This document shows positions 33,335-41,931 of a DNA stretch of 60,016 nt, one piece after another. Below the pieces are notes generated by a model. That model was not told the DNA's origin and searched no databases. It saw only the letters and a list, made by a program, of their open reading frames with translations. The translations under genes and the position numbers were made by a program. Every line of letters starts with the position of its first letter. Within the stretch, counting starts at the first letter, position 1. Origin of the DNA: Alphaproteobacteria bacterium (GTDB taxonomy: Bacteria > Pseudomonadota > Alphaproteobacteria > Micavibrionales > Micavibrionaceae); contig JAIXWE010000085.1 of assembly GCA_027482195.1 (NCBI GenBank), positions 1 through 60,016 on the forward strand. Direction: 5' to 3'.

Positions 33335-33822
33335 TATTCCACATCCCTGTCTTTAATTTTAACCGGCCCATTTTGCATGAAAGACGGCAAGGTAATTTGA
33401 CCTGACTTGATATTGTTGCGCGCTTTTGTCATGCGCTCTGCAAATAATCCTTCATTCCAAATTTGAAATTTTCGCCCCAACCCGACAAACATCGCCGTAT
33501 CATCAATACGCGCATGTTTGATAAAATTATCCGGTAATAAAATACGTCCCTCATTATCAAACGGGCACACACATGAATCTGCGAAGATGGATGTTGCAAG
33601 ATCATCTTGTTCGGGTGAAAACAAATCGAAATGATCAAGGCGCGCGGCCAGCTCCTTCATCATCATTTGCGTGAAACCTTCAAGACAAGGTTGCGCAGCC
33701 GAGCGAAAAAGAACCACACCTTTGAAACTATAGCCCGAGATTTCCGCGCGAAAAGAAGCCGGAACCGACACGCGATTCTTGCGATCCATCTTGTTAACAA
33801 AATTCGACAGAAATAACGTCAC
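33334..33822 (-). CDS. mraZ: Transcriptional regulator MraZ
   Basis: MraZ is a SpoVT-AbrB-like DNA-binding protein that represses the dcw promoter in species where it was studied. Two tandem half domains are visible: NKMDRKNRVSVPASFRAEI near residue 9 and DNEGRILLPDNFIKHARI near 85. The GTG at 33822 with GAGGGG just upstream gives the normal N-terminus (MTLFLSNFVNKMD). Length 163 is usual. Candidate binding repeats lie just upstream. Confidence 0.95.
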   Translation of the reverse strand: MTLFLSNFVNKMDRKNRVSVPASFRAEISGYSFKGVVLFRSAAQPCLEGFTQMMMKELAARLDHFDLFSPEQDDLATSIFADSCVCPFDNEGRILLPDNFIKHARIDDTAMFVGLGRKFQIWNEGLFAERMTKARNNIKSGQITLPSFMQNGPVKIKDRDVE

Positions 33823-33875
33823 ACGACGCCCCTCGGAAAAAGAAAATAACAACCCCGTAAGCTTACACCATTACA

Positions 33876-33982
33876 TGGGTTTAAGCCGTACTTTTATGGG
33901 ATAGCATGGGATTTTATGGGCCGTCAAAGGCTGATTCTGGCAAAAAAGAGTTTTCCCACGAATTTCTGTGGGTAGATCTGGG
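33876..33982. promoter_or_regulatory. TGGG repeats: candidate MraZ operator and dcw promoter region
   Basis: On the + strand TGGG occurs at 33897, 33907 and 33917, exactly 10 bases apart, with a further copy at 33876. A second pair lies at 33969 and 33979, again 10 apart. MraZ of E. coli binds TGGG direct repeats with 5-base spacers, that is, a 10-base period. On the minus strand TTGACG followed after 18 bases by TATCCC lies across the first cluster, so binding would block a promoter there. The repeats read antisense to mraZ. Confidence 0.65.
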
Positions 33983-34040
33983 GGTAAGTTTGAAGATAAA
34001 ATTATATGACATAATCATGAGGGACAGTGAGGAAATGAAG

Positions 34041-34076
34041 AGCTTCTCGGCGGTGTGATGGCCGTCACAAGAAGCT
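34041..34076 (-). terminator. Hairpin downstream of acs, no T tract
   Basis: An interrupted stem with outer arms AGCTTCT / AGAAGCT and inner arms TGTGA / TCACA lies 30 bases after the acs stop. No T run follows on the minus strand, so it may be a stabilising or rho-linked structure rather than an intrinsic terminator. Confidence 0.4.
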
Positions 34077-34105
34077 GTTTCATAAAAATTTTGAGGAGAG
34101 GAAAT

Positions 34106-36025
34106 TTACGAGGCTTTGGTGTCTTTTATCTGAGCCGCATCGTGAACCAATTGCGCCACCACGGATGGATCAGCAAGCGTGGAAACATCACCAAGTGAAT
34201 CAATTTCGCCCGATGCAATTTTGCGCAAAATGCGGCGCATGATTTTCCCCGACCGCGTTTTTGGCAAACCGGGTGTAACGTGAATAATGTCCGGTGTTGC
34301 AATCGGACCGATAATTTTGCGCACTTTTTGAATGATATCTTTTTTGATGTCATCACTTGGTGCAAGACCTGCATTTAAAATCACAAAAGCATAAATACCT
34401 TGACCTTTGATATCATGCGGAAATCCAACCACGGCTGATTCCGCAACTGCCGCGCTTTCATTAATCGCACTTTCAATTTCGGCTGTGCCCAAACGGTGAC
34501 CCGAAACATTGATGACATCATCAACGCGCCCCGTGATCCAATAATCACCATCTATGTCACGGCGTGCGCCGTCACCTGTGAAATAAAATCCTTGATAAGT
34601 TGAAAAATAGGTTTGCTCAAAGCGCGCGTGATCACGAAAAACCGTGCGCATTTGTCCGGGCCAACTGTCGGTAATCACCAAACTTCCTTCACAATTCCCC
34701 TCTTGAATAACACCGTTTTGATCAACAATGGCGGGCTTAATTCCAAAAAACGGCAAGGTGGCGGAGCCCGGTTTTTGTGTCACACCGTCAAAAATAATTG
34801 GTGTGATCAAATGCCCACCCGTTTCGGTTTGCCACCACGTGTCAACAATTTTACACCGACCCTCTCCGACCACATCATGATACCAATGCCAGGCTTCCGC
34901 ATTAATCGGCTCCCCCACCGTTCCCAAAACGCGCAACGATTTGCGCGCGGTGGATGTTACAAATTCATCCCCTTGCGCCAGCAATGACCGTATCGCCGTA
35001 GGTGCCGTGTAGAAAATATTCACCTGATGTTTATCAATCACATTCCAAAAACGAGACCATGTTGGATAATTTGGCACACCTTCAAACACCAACGATTTTG
35101 CCCCATTCGCAAGCGGGCCATAGACAATATAAGAATGTCCCGTCACCCACCCGACATCCGCCGTGCACCAATAAACATCATCTTTGCGGTAATCAAATGT
35201 CACAAGATGTGTCAACGCCGCATAAACCAGATAGCCACCGGTTGTGTGCAACACACCCTTTGGTTTGCCGGTTGAGCCCGATGTATAAAGGATAAAAAGC
35301 GGGTCTTCCGCCATCATGGGAACGCAATCACATTGCGTATTTTGCTCCTCAACAAAATGCCACGCCACATCGCGTGGCGATGTCAGTACGAGCTCAGCAC
35401 CCGTGCGCGGATAAACAAAAACGGTGTGCACATGATTTAAATTCTTAATCGCTTCATCGACATTTTCTTTCAACGGAATAATTTTTCCGCCGCGCACGCC
35501 CTGATCCGCCGTGATCACCACATGCGATTCACAATCTTCAATCCGGTCGCGCAAAGATTGCGGCGAGAAACCACCAAAGACAACCGAATGAACCGCACCA
35601 ATGCGCGCGCATGCCAACATCGCATAAACCGCTTGTGGAATCATCGGCATGTAAATGGTGACACGATCACCTTTTTTCACACCGCGCGCCTTTAAGGCAT
35701 TGGCAAGACGACACACCTCATCTTTCACGTGCGCATAGGTAATGTGCGCGGAATCTTTTGGATCATCGCCCTCCCAGATCAAGGCCACATCCTGCGCCTT
35801 GTGCGGCAAATGCCGATCCACGCAATTATAACAGGCATTTAAGACACCATCCTCAAACCAACGAATGGTGACCGGATGTTCAAAAGATGAAGTGCGAACA
35901 TGGGTTGGAAATTTTTCCCATGATAAAATCTCGGCCGCCTTTGACCAAAAACCGTTTGAATCTGTGATCGACCAGTCATAAAGACGGTCATACTCCGCAC
36001 GTGTTTTTGGCTTAAGGTCGTCCAT
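34106..36025 (-). CDS. acs: Acetyl-CoA synthetase
   Basis: Acs activates acetate to acetyl-CoA by way of acetyl-AMP. At 639 residues it is the usual size. The ANL-family motifs are [15 protein letters not shown] near residue 260, the [10 protein letters not shown] segment near 405, [39 protein letters not shown] near 490-525, and [15 protein letters not shown] near 600 with the lysine that is acetylated to switch the enzyme off. The ATG at 36025 is preceded in frame by a GTG. It starts directly after the gapR stop, so the two are probably co-transcribed. It is the only intact acetate-activating route in the window. Confidence 0.97.
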   Translation of the reverse strand: MDDLKPKTRAEYDRLYDWSITDSNGFWSKAAEILSWEKFPTHVRTSSFEHPVTIRWFEDGVLNACYNCVDRHLPHKAQDVALIWEGDDPKDSAHITYAHVKDEVCRLANALKARGVKKGDRVTIYMPMIPQAVYAMLACARIGAVHSVVFGGFSPQSLRDRIEDCESHVVITADQGVRGGKIIPLKENVDEAIKNLNHVHTVFVYPRTGAELVLTSPRDVAWHFVEEQNTQCDCVPMMAEDPLFILYTSGSTGKPKGVLHTTGGYLVYAALTHLVTFDYRKDDVYWCTADVGWVTGHSYIVYGPLANGAKSLVFEGVPNYPTWSRFWNVIDKHQVNIFYTAPTAIRSLLAQGDEFVTSTARKSLRVLGTVGEPINAEAWHWYHDVVGEGRCKIVDTWWQTETGGHLITPIIFDGVTQKPGSATLPFFGIKPAIVDQNGVIQEGNCEGSLVITDSWPGQMRTVFRDHARFEQTYFSTYQGFYFTGDGARRDIDGDYWITGRVDDVINVSGHRLGTAEIESAINESAAVAESAVVGFPHDIKGQGIYAFVILNAGLAPSDDIKKDIIQKVRKIIGPIATPDIIHVTPGLPKTRSGKIMRRILRKIASGEIDSLGDVSTLADPSVVAQLVHDAAQIKDTKAS

Positions 36026-36028
36026 CAC

Positions 36029-36322
36029 TTAATCAAGCCCGACGGCCGCTTTGTAAAGCTCCAAAAGCTCTTCTTCCTCGCGGCGTTTATCGGTGTTCAT
36101 TTTGCGCAAACGGTACACTTTGCGCAAAGTTTTGGCATCAAAGCCAACACCTTTAGCTTCGGCATAAATATCTTTAATGTCATCCGCTAATGCTTTTTTT
36201 TCTTCTTCCAATTTCTCGATACGATCCAGATAAGCGCGCAAACGTTGCCCGGAAACACCGCCCACATCTTTTGTTTCCGTCATATCATTCGCAGTATTCG
36301 CGCGTGCGTTTGCAGTCGCCAT
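36029..36322 (-). CDS. gapR: GapR-family DNA-binding protein (DUF2312)
   Basis: GapR is a small nucleoid-associated protein of alphaproteobacteria that binds overtwisted DNA ahead of forks and polymerases and supports topoisomerases. The 97-residue protein shows the family core: GQRLRAYLDRIEKLEEEKKALADDIKDIYAEAKGVGFDAKTLRKVYRLRK in fragments and a Glu-rich end (REEEELLELYKAAVGL). The first 20 residues are a variable polar tail. It is followed directly by acs, and ACTCCT (AGGAGT on the coding strand) lies just before its ATG. Confidence 0.9.
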   Translation of the reverse strand: MATANARANTANDMTETKDVGGVSGQRLRAYLDRIEKLEEEKKALADDIKDIYAEAKGVGFDAKTLRKVYRLRKMNTDKRREEEELLELYKAAVGLD

Positions 36323-36422
36323 AGGTTACTCCTTATCAATGTCAAAGTGAAAAATCACCTTAAGGCAAAAGAGGACGAAAGCCCAGATAAAAGAAAAAAA
36401 TACCTGTGAAACATGGGGAAAA

Positions 36423-37097
36423 TTAAGAAGCGGACGACCAACGTTCGATGAAAACACGGGTGTCATTTTGTGCATTTACCCGGCCAATTTGCACACGAAG
36501 CGTGAAATTGCGACTTTGCGGCATCGCCGCCGCGGCCTTCAAGGATGTTGTGCCGCGCGGAACATACGACACAAGCACAGGTATTTCAAAAACCCAACGA
36601 TATGTCCCGCTTAATACCCCTTGGGACAATAATTGCGGTGGTGCTGCGGCCACGGCACGAAGCGTAATATCTCCATTTTGAAGATCCGTGACCACACCCG
36701 AATTTTGTAACCACGTTTGAAATTCTTGCACCGCGTAAGGTTCAAAATTCATGCTCAGTTTTTGTGGATCAGGTTGCGGCTTATCCAGCGTCAAAGAATT
36801 TGTGACGGCCTGGCTCACCCATTCTTGAAGTGCGTGGGTGGTCATGTGCGGTTGATCGGGCGATGTCAGCACACCCGCTTGGCCTTTGCGTGTGTCATAA
36901 ATTGTCATCAAATTATTTTGCGGCACCTGTGCCGATTTATCCGTTGGAAAGGGGGCTTTCAACGTATCTTCCGGTTGTGGCCCCACCGGTTCATTCAACA
37001 CTTTGCGCAAAACTTGGCTGACAATATTCTCGGCCATAACGGTTTGCGGCATCATAACGATACCGATACAAAAAACGAAAAGAAGAAAACGTGTCAT
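36423..37097 (-). CDS. DotI/IcmL-like protein with signal peptide (orphan)
   Basis: The N-terminus is a signal peptide (about residues 1-22, ending VMA). From residue 80 the protein resembles the periplasmic domain of DotI/IcmL/TraM of type IVB secretion and conjugation systems: LQEWVSQAVTNSLTLD, then FQTWLQNSGVVTDL, then a GVLSGTYRWVFEIPVLVSY segment near 165-185. No other T4BSS gene is in the window, and the usual membrane anchor is replaced by a cleavable-looking signal. It overlaps the COQ9 gene by 4 bases (ATGA). Function is unknown; homology is judged by pattern only. Confidence 0.7.
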   Translation of the reverse strand: MTRFLLFVFCIGIVMMPQTVMAENIVSQVLRKVLNEPVGPQPEDTLKAPFPTDKSAQVPQNNLMTIYDTRKGQAGVLTSPDQPHMTTHALQEWVSQAVTNSLTLDKPQPDPQKLSMNFEPYAVQEFQTWLQNSGVVTDLQNGDITLRAVAAAPPQLLSQGVLSGTYRWVFEIPVLVSYVPRGTTSLKAAAAMPQSRNFTLRVQIGRVNAQNDTRVFIERWSSAS

Positions 37098-37720
37098 GTG
37101 CGTGTGGTGCGAAACCCCTGAAAGGCAGAGGCCGTATCTTTGATCTTACCCAAAGTGCGGCCAATTTCCATGATATTTTGAATGCGCCGGTCTAAAAACG
37201 CGTTTGTGATCACGCCGCCCTCGGATTCATCATTCACCCACACCATCGTTGTGCCTAATAAAATCGAGGATAAAAGACCGCGTTTGGTGTGGCGGTTGTA
37301 ATCGGTTGCGGTGTCGCCCGCCCATGTCCAAATACGGTCGGCCGTGCGCCACAAAACGCGTTGGCCTTGCATCACCCGCATGGGCAACGCCCAAAACGCA
37401 AGGGATGATTTGACCACCTCGCGGTGTGGTTCCAAAATTTGAAACCGTGTGGTCACGGCCAAACGAATGCGATCGCGCACGCGCAAACTTTCCAAGGGCA
37501 CGCGCGCCAATTTTTCCATCATCAACCGATCCGTTTTATCGGTGAAATGTGCCACGACATCCGACAAACCATTGGGAAACACGGCCAGCGCCATACCGTC
37601 TTGATACCCCGCCTTGGTGGCCGCCTTGACCACAGAGTCCCACACCCAACCTTCTTGCGCGACATCTGACAAAACAGTGTCAATAATTCGGTCACGCATA
37701 ATTTCAACATTATCCGGCAT
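37094..37720 (-). CDS. COQ9 family protein
   Basis: COQ9 proteins bind isoprenoid quinone intermediates and support the COQ7 step in mitochondria and alphaproteobacteria. The 208-residue protein has the helical N-terminal TetR-like half (RDRIIDTVLSDVAQEGWVWDSVVKAATKAGY) and the diagnostic lipid-binding region ALPMRVMQGQRVLWRTADRIWTWAGDTATDYNRHTKRGLLSSILLGTTMVW spread over residues 110-165. AAGGG lies 6 bases before the ATG at 37720; an ATG two codons upstream at 37726 is possible. The UbiB-like kinase gene lies divergently next door, consistent with ubiquinone metabolism. Confidence 0.92.
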   Translation of the reverse strand: MPDNVEIMRDRIIDTVLSDVAQEGWVWDSVVKAATKAGYQDGMALAVFPNGLSDVVAHFTDKTDRLMMEKLARVPLESLRVRDRIRLAVTTRFQILEPHREVVKSSLAFWALPMRVMQGQRVLWRTADRIWTWAGDTATDYNRHTKRGLLSSILLGTTMVWVNDESEGGVITNAFLDRRIQNIMEIGRTLGKIKDTASAFQGFRTTRT

Positions 37721-37841
37721 AAACATCCCTTTTGTTTGATGTGTGAGCTTAGCATAAAAATATCCGGTTTTGTACTTTTGACTTTATTGCGCTGCACATC
37801 CATATTGAAACCTTATGCGTAAAAGGAAAAAGGATTTTGCA

Positions 37842-39182
37842 ATGCAAGATTTTGACGAAAATTCGATGGGCGGGCGCGTCAAGCGTTACGGGCGTGTGTC
37901 AACCACCATGGCGGGGTTGGCCGCACGCTTGATGGGTGAAAAATTTTTAGGAATAAAAATCGCGCGCTCTGATCACGCGGCTGAGTTGACACAGGCTTTG
38001 GGCAATCTCAAAGGCCCGTTGATGAAGGTCGGGCAAATTTTATCAACCATTCCCGAAGCTTTGCCCGCCGAGTACGCGCAAGCTTTTCAACAATTGCAAT
38101 CAAACGCGCCACCCATGGGATGGGCGTTTGTGCGCCGGCGCATGAAGGCGGAATTGGGAGTGGATTGGGAAAAGCACTTTCAAAATTTCTCACAAGAGGC
38201 CGTCGCCGCCGCATCGTTGGGACAGGTTCATAAGGCAACAGATCACAAGGGTCGGGTTTTAGCATGCAAGCTTCAATATCCGGACATGGCATCCGCCATC
38301 ACCGCTGACCTCAATCAATTGAAAATTATTTTTTCAATTTATGAAGCGTATGACAAAGCGATCAAGACATCACAAATTTATGATGAATTAAAAGACCGTC
38401 TTTTCGAGGAATTGGATTATGTGCGTGAGGCCAATGCGTGCCGCATGTACAGCCACATCTTACGCCATGAGAAAAATATTCATGTGCCGGAAGTGATTGA
38501 CGAATTATCCACCACGCGGCTTTTAACTTCGACCTGGCTTGAGGGTAAAAAAATTCTCACCTATGTTGACCGGTCAGTGGAAGAACGTAATATCGTTGCG
38601 ATGAATATGTTTCGCGCATGGTATATTCCGCTTTATTTTTACGGCATTATTCATGGCGACCCGCATTTGGGAAATTACACAATTCGCCCCGATCACGGTG
38701 TCAATTTACTCGATTTCGGGTGTATTCGCGTCTTTCGCCCCGATTTTGTCAACGGGGTGATTGAGCTTTATCGTGCTTTGCAAAATAATGATATGGAGCG
38801 CGCCGTTCATGCGTACGAGATTTGGGGATTCAAAAATCTTTCCAAGGAAAAATTGGAAACCTTAAGCATTTGGGCGCGGTTTTTATATGAACCAGTTTTG
38901 GAAGATCGTGTGCGTGTGATTGGTGAAGCAAAACACGGTGTGTATGGCCGCGAGACCGCGCAAAAAGTTCATCAAAAATTGCGCGAATTGGGCGGCGGCA
39001 TCACCATTCCACGTGAATTTGTGTTCATGGATCGCGCGGCATTGGGTTTGGGGTCTGTTTTTATTCATCTGCAAGCTGAGATTAACTGGCATCAGCTTTT
39101 TGAAGATATGATCAAAGATTTTGATGAGGCTTCTATCGCCAAAAATCAAAAAGAAATTCTGACACAATTTCATCTTGCGTAA
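37842..39182 (+). CDS. ABC1/UbiB/COQ8-family atypical kinase
   Basis: These proteins have an atypical kinase/ATPase fold that supports ubiquinone synthesis. Hallmarks are the KxGQ motif (LMKVGQILST near residue 55), an Ala-rich nucleotide loop (AAASLGQVHKA), the ATP lysine (ACKLQYP), HGDPHLGNYTI near 275 and LLDFGCIRVF near 295. There are no clear C-terminal membrane helices, as in the COQ8-like group. AAGGA before the ATG at 37842 favours it over an ATG 9 codons earlier. It is divergent from the COQ9 gene across 121 bases. Confidence 0.9.
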   Translation: MQDFDENSMGGRVKRYGRVSTTMAGLAARLMGEKFLGIKIARSDHAAELTQALGNLKGPLMKVGQILSTIPEALPAEYAQAFQQLQSNAPPMGWAFVRRRMKAELGVDWEKHFQNFSQEAVAAASLGQVHKATDHKGRVLACKLQYPDMASAITADLNQLKIIFSIYEAYDKAIKTSQIYDELKDRLFEELDYVREANACRMYSHILRHEKNIHVPEVIDELSTTRLLTSTWLEGKKILTYVDRSVEERNIVAMNMFRAWYIPLYFYGIIHGDPHLGNYTIRPDHGVNLLDFGCIRVFRPDFVNGVIELYRALQNNDMERAVHAYEIWGFKNLSKEKLETLSIWARFLYEPVLEDRVRVIGEAKHGVYGRETAQKVHQKLRELGGGITIPREFVFMDRAALGLGSVFIHLQAEINWHQLFEDMIKDFDEASIAKNQKEILTQFHLA

Positions 39183-39201
39183 TTTTTTTTGCGAGGGATT
39201 T

Positions 39202-39621
39202 ATGAAACTTTTTATATGTCTTGTGATCAGCTGTTTTGTGTTCTTAAGCGGGTGTGTGCAAGCGCATAACCCTGATCCCGCGCATAATAGCCGCAACGCC
39301 CTTGATTGGCCGGGCGTTTATCACGGTGTTTTGCCATGTGCAGATTGCACAGGAATTGACACCACCCTCACCCTGAATGCTGATCAAAGTTTTGTGAAAA
39401 AAATGCGTTACCTGGGTAAATCGAAGAAAGTTTTTGAAAGCGCGGGGCGATTTACCTGGATCAAAAATAATTCATCCATTCATCTTAAAGATGCCCAAGG
39501 ACGCGATGACGGACGTTTTCAGGTGGGCGAAAATCGCCTTTTTATGTTGGATCAAACGGGGCAAAGAATTCAAGGCGCATTAGAAGATAATTATATCCTT
39601 GAGAAAAAGTCCGCTTTTTGA
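39202..39621 (+). CDS. NlpE-like lipoprotein
   Basis: A 139-residue lipoprotein: signal peptide of about 16 residues with lipobox LSGC, then the NlpE N-terminal domain pattern WPGVYHGVLPCADCTGIDTTLTL, including the CxxC pair, and a small beta-barrel of about 100 residues. NlpE in enterobacteria senses envelope and copper stress via Cpx; this shorter form lacks the C-terminal OB domain. GAGGG lies before the ATG. It starts 19 bases after the UbiB-like gene and is probably in the same transcript. Confidence 0.82.
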   Translation: MKLFICLVISCFVFLSGCVQAHNPDPAHNSRNALDWPGVYHGVLPCADCTGIDTTLTLNADQSFVKKMRYLGKSKKVFESAGRFTWIKNNSSIHLKDAQGRDDGRFQVGENRLFMLDQTGQRIQGALEDNYILEKKSAF

Positions 39622-39640
39622 TTCAAGCTTGCGCATTAAA

Positions 39641-40459
39641 TTACGGGCGCGGTGCACTTACATTCGCCTGACCCGCGAGTAATTTCATCACCGCGCGGCT
39701 TTGCTCGACGCTATCAAGCCTTACAACCGCGTTATCGGGCGCCTTGTCACCCACACCAAAGGAAACACCATTCATATCATTGACAACCGCCATCATCGGT
39801 TGATCCGCCACCGTATCACCAAAACAAATTGGCACGGATCCTGACTTTAAAAGTTTTTGAAAAATGAAATCCGTCGCACTTCCTTTATCAATACCGTGTG
39901 GCACAATTTCAATATAGGTATCAATGCCGGGTTTATGAACCGCGATGATGTTTGCAACATCCCCCGCTTCTTGACGGGCGATATGTTGAAAGTGGTTATA
40001 TGCGCGGATAATATTTGCAGGATCAACATTTTTTAAGCTTAAGGTAATTGCACAGCTTTTGTGATCTTCGACAATCACGCCCGGATAATCGGGTACCAAA
40101 GTGTGAAAAAGTTTTACAAGCTGACCATGCCCTTCAACCGCTTTTTTAAAGGCGGCTTTTAAGGAGACAGGCTCAGCGATATGTGCACCGGTTTCTGTCG
40201 CCACCCACATATTGGGAGATGAAGATGGGAAAAGATTGCGCACAAAAATATCAGGCCGACCGGTGTTGATCGAAACCGGGTTGCCCGCGCTTTGAATCTG
40301 GGTAAAAATTGCATCAAGCTCAAAGTCCGGCTCAACCGGATCGTGAATTGCGGGTTTACGATTGACCAAAGCGCCATCAAGATCGGTGACAACAAGAAGT
40401 TTGCCGTTGATCACCGCATCAATCAAGCGCGGCAAATGGGTTTCCAAACGGTGAGGCAT
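39641..40459 (-). CDS. HAD-superfamily phosphatase, trehalose-phosphatase-like
   Basis: A type IIB HAD protein. Motif I is VTDLDGALV near residue 24 (Asp nucleophile and acid/base Asp), motif II is INTGRP near 64, the lysine is in DKGSATDFIF near 195 and motif III is CFGDTVADQPMM near 215. The overall layout (VATETGAHI, a cap with VEDHKSCAITLSLKN, then EIVPHGIDKGSA) resembles OtsB, but the substrate cannot be deduced. No otsA is nearby. The protein has 272 residues and no signal peptide. Confidence 0.82.
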   Translation of the reverse strand: MPHRLETHLPRLIDAVINGKLLVVTDLDGALVNRKPAIHDPVEPDFELDAIFTQIQSAGNPVSINTGRPDIFVRNLFPSSSPNMWVATETGAHIAEPVSLKAAFKKAVEGHGQLVKLFHTLVPDYPGVIVEDHKSCAITLSLKNVDPANIIRAYNHFQHIARQEAGDVANIIAVHKPGIDTYIEIVPHGIDKGSATDFIFQKLLKSGSVPICFGDTVADQPMMAVVNDMNGVSFGVGDKAPDNAVVRLDSVEQSRAVMKLLAGQANVSAPRP

Positions 40460-40528
40460 ACGCAGTCCCTTTCACGCAGATAATTTTTATGAAAAGAATA
40501 TACAGGATTGCGATGATCTTTGTCAAAA

Positions 40529-41173
40529 TTAATTTGGTGACATGGCTGGATCGAAGCCCGCTCCAGATTTTGCCGGTGCGCCTGATTCCAAGCGCGCCAA
40601 AAGGCTTTTGGAGGATTGCCAGCCAATTCCATGTTGCTGAGCCAGATCTTGCGTCATCGGTTTGATATCAGAACTTTTTAAGACATTTGCGGCATCTGCT
40701 GTGAGGTCGTGCAAAATTTCAACCTCATAACCCAAAGCAACAGCATCAAGAGCCGTTTGCGCCACGCAGATACTTCTGTTCAAACCCAACACTGAAACCC
40801 GAGTCACATTTTGATTTTGTAAGAAATAATGCAAATCACCATGCACGCCGTATTTTTCTATTTCAAAAGCCGAGCTTGAATCTTTTTGAAATGTTTGCCC
40901 GCGCGCAAGGCGCGCAACGCCCAACTGGTTTTGCTGCGCGTAATTATCATCTAAAAAATCTTGGTTGAGAACACTGCTCATATAAATAATGTCGACAGTC
41001 TCAGGAAGCTTTTGCAGAAAGTCGTCCACCCGCGCCACAAGCTCGGCGCTGTTATCAATCATCTCCAAAAAATAATTCTGCATATCAATGACAAGACATG
41101 CCGCGCGCGCAGGTGAATCCGCCACGTCTTCTGAGGCCGCGGAAAAGCTTTGAGATGCTTTTATATGTGTCAT
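40529..41173 (-). CDS. Isochorismatase-family cysteine hydrolase
   Basis: The fold is shown by ACLVIDMQNYFL near residue 25 (catalytic Asp), a lysine in FQKDSSSAF near 95 and the Cys nucleophile in LGLNRSICVAQTALDAVALGYEV near 130. These three residues make the family triad. The first 25 and last 30 residues are polar and not conserved. Substrates in this family include isochorismate, nicotinamide and ureidoacrylate; the sequence does not discriminate. The leftward gene stands alone, 69 bases from the HAD gene on the same strand. Confidence 0.82.
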   Translation of the reverse strand: MTHIKASQSFSAASEDVADSPARAACLVIDMQNYFLEMIDNSAELVARVDDFLQKLPETVDIIYMSSVLNQDFLDDNYAQQNQLGVARLARGQTFQKDSSSAFEIEKYGVHGDLHYFLQNQNVTRVSVLGLNRSICVAQTALDAVALGYEVEILHDLTADAANVLKSSDIKPMTQDLAQQHGIGWQSSKSLLARLESGAPAKSGAGFDPAMSPN

Positions 41174-41375
41174 GCGTTTTAAACTGCTCGTTTTTATTAT
41201 TATGAAAAAATCTTAACGAATATTTGCCCTTAATGCAAGTTTTATATCCTTAAAACCAAACTTTATGAACCGTTTTTCCCTGCTGCGCTGCGGGATAAAG
41301 GGATGTGGTATCCGCGCTTTAAGCCTGCTAATACTTGCCATCTTTTAATCTTACTTTTGTTGCGAGGGCGCTCCC

Positions 41376-41906
41376 ATGTCCATTCAAGATGTCTTGATGA
41401 CCAATATTATTTCATTAAATAAAAACGCGACCATTGGCGAAGCCATGGCCACCTTAAAGCAATATCATTTAAGTTCCGCCCCCGTGACGGATGATAACGG
41501 CGTTTATCTTGGCAAATTCGGCATACGGTGTCTTTTGCGCGCCCTTCTTCCCGCGGCTGTGACAATGGAAGGCGGATTGGGGCATGTTGACTTTTTATTG
41601 GGCACCATGCCGGGCATTGCCAAGAAAATGAAAAAGTTAGAGAGCCAAAAAATTTCTGAATTTCTCGATAATGATCTTGCACCTCTCACGCTCGAAAGCT
41701 CGTTACCTGAGGCGATGCGTTTGATGTGTGCCTATAGCGGATCTTTACCGGTGATTGATAGTGCCACAAAAAAATTGGCCGGTGTAGTTTCCGCACGCTC
41801 TGTTTTAAGCAATCTTGAAATTCTCTATACGGCTATTTCCTTGCGCCCTGATGAGATTAACGAAGATGATTTAGAGCTTCTCAGAAAACACAAAGTTATT
41901 TCGTAA
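41376..41906 (+). CDS. CBS-domain pair protein
   Basis: A 176-residue protein consisting of two CBS motifs: residues 1-50 (MSIQDVLMTNIISLNKNATIGEAMATLKQYHLSSAPVTDDNG in part) and about 95-165 (APLTLESSLPEAMRLMCAYSGSLPVIDSATKKLAGVVSARSVL in part), joined by a linker with KMKKLESQK. CBS pairs bind adenine nucleotides and often gate transporters. It has a GAGGG site and lies 25 bases upstream of the ArsB/NhaD transporter, so it is a likely cytoplasmic regulator of that protein. Confidence 0.88.
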   Translation: MSIQDVLMTNIISLNKNATIGEAMATLKQYHLSSAPVTDDNGVYLGKFGIRCLLRALLPAAVTMEGGLGHVDFLLGTMPGIAKKMKKLESQKISEFLDNDLAPLTLESSLPEAMRLMCAYSGSLPVIDSATKKLAGVVSARSVLSNLEILYTAISLRPDEINEDDLELLRKHKVIS

Positions 41907-41931
41907 TATTTATTCGTGAAAGGGTAACCCT

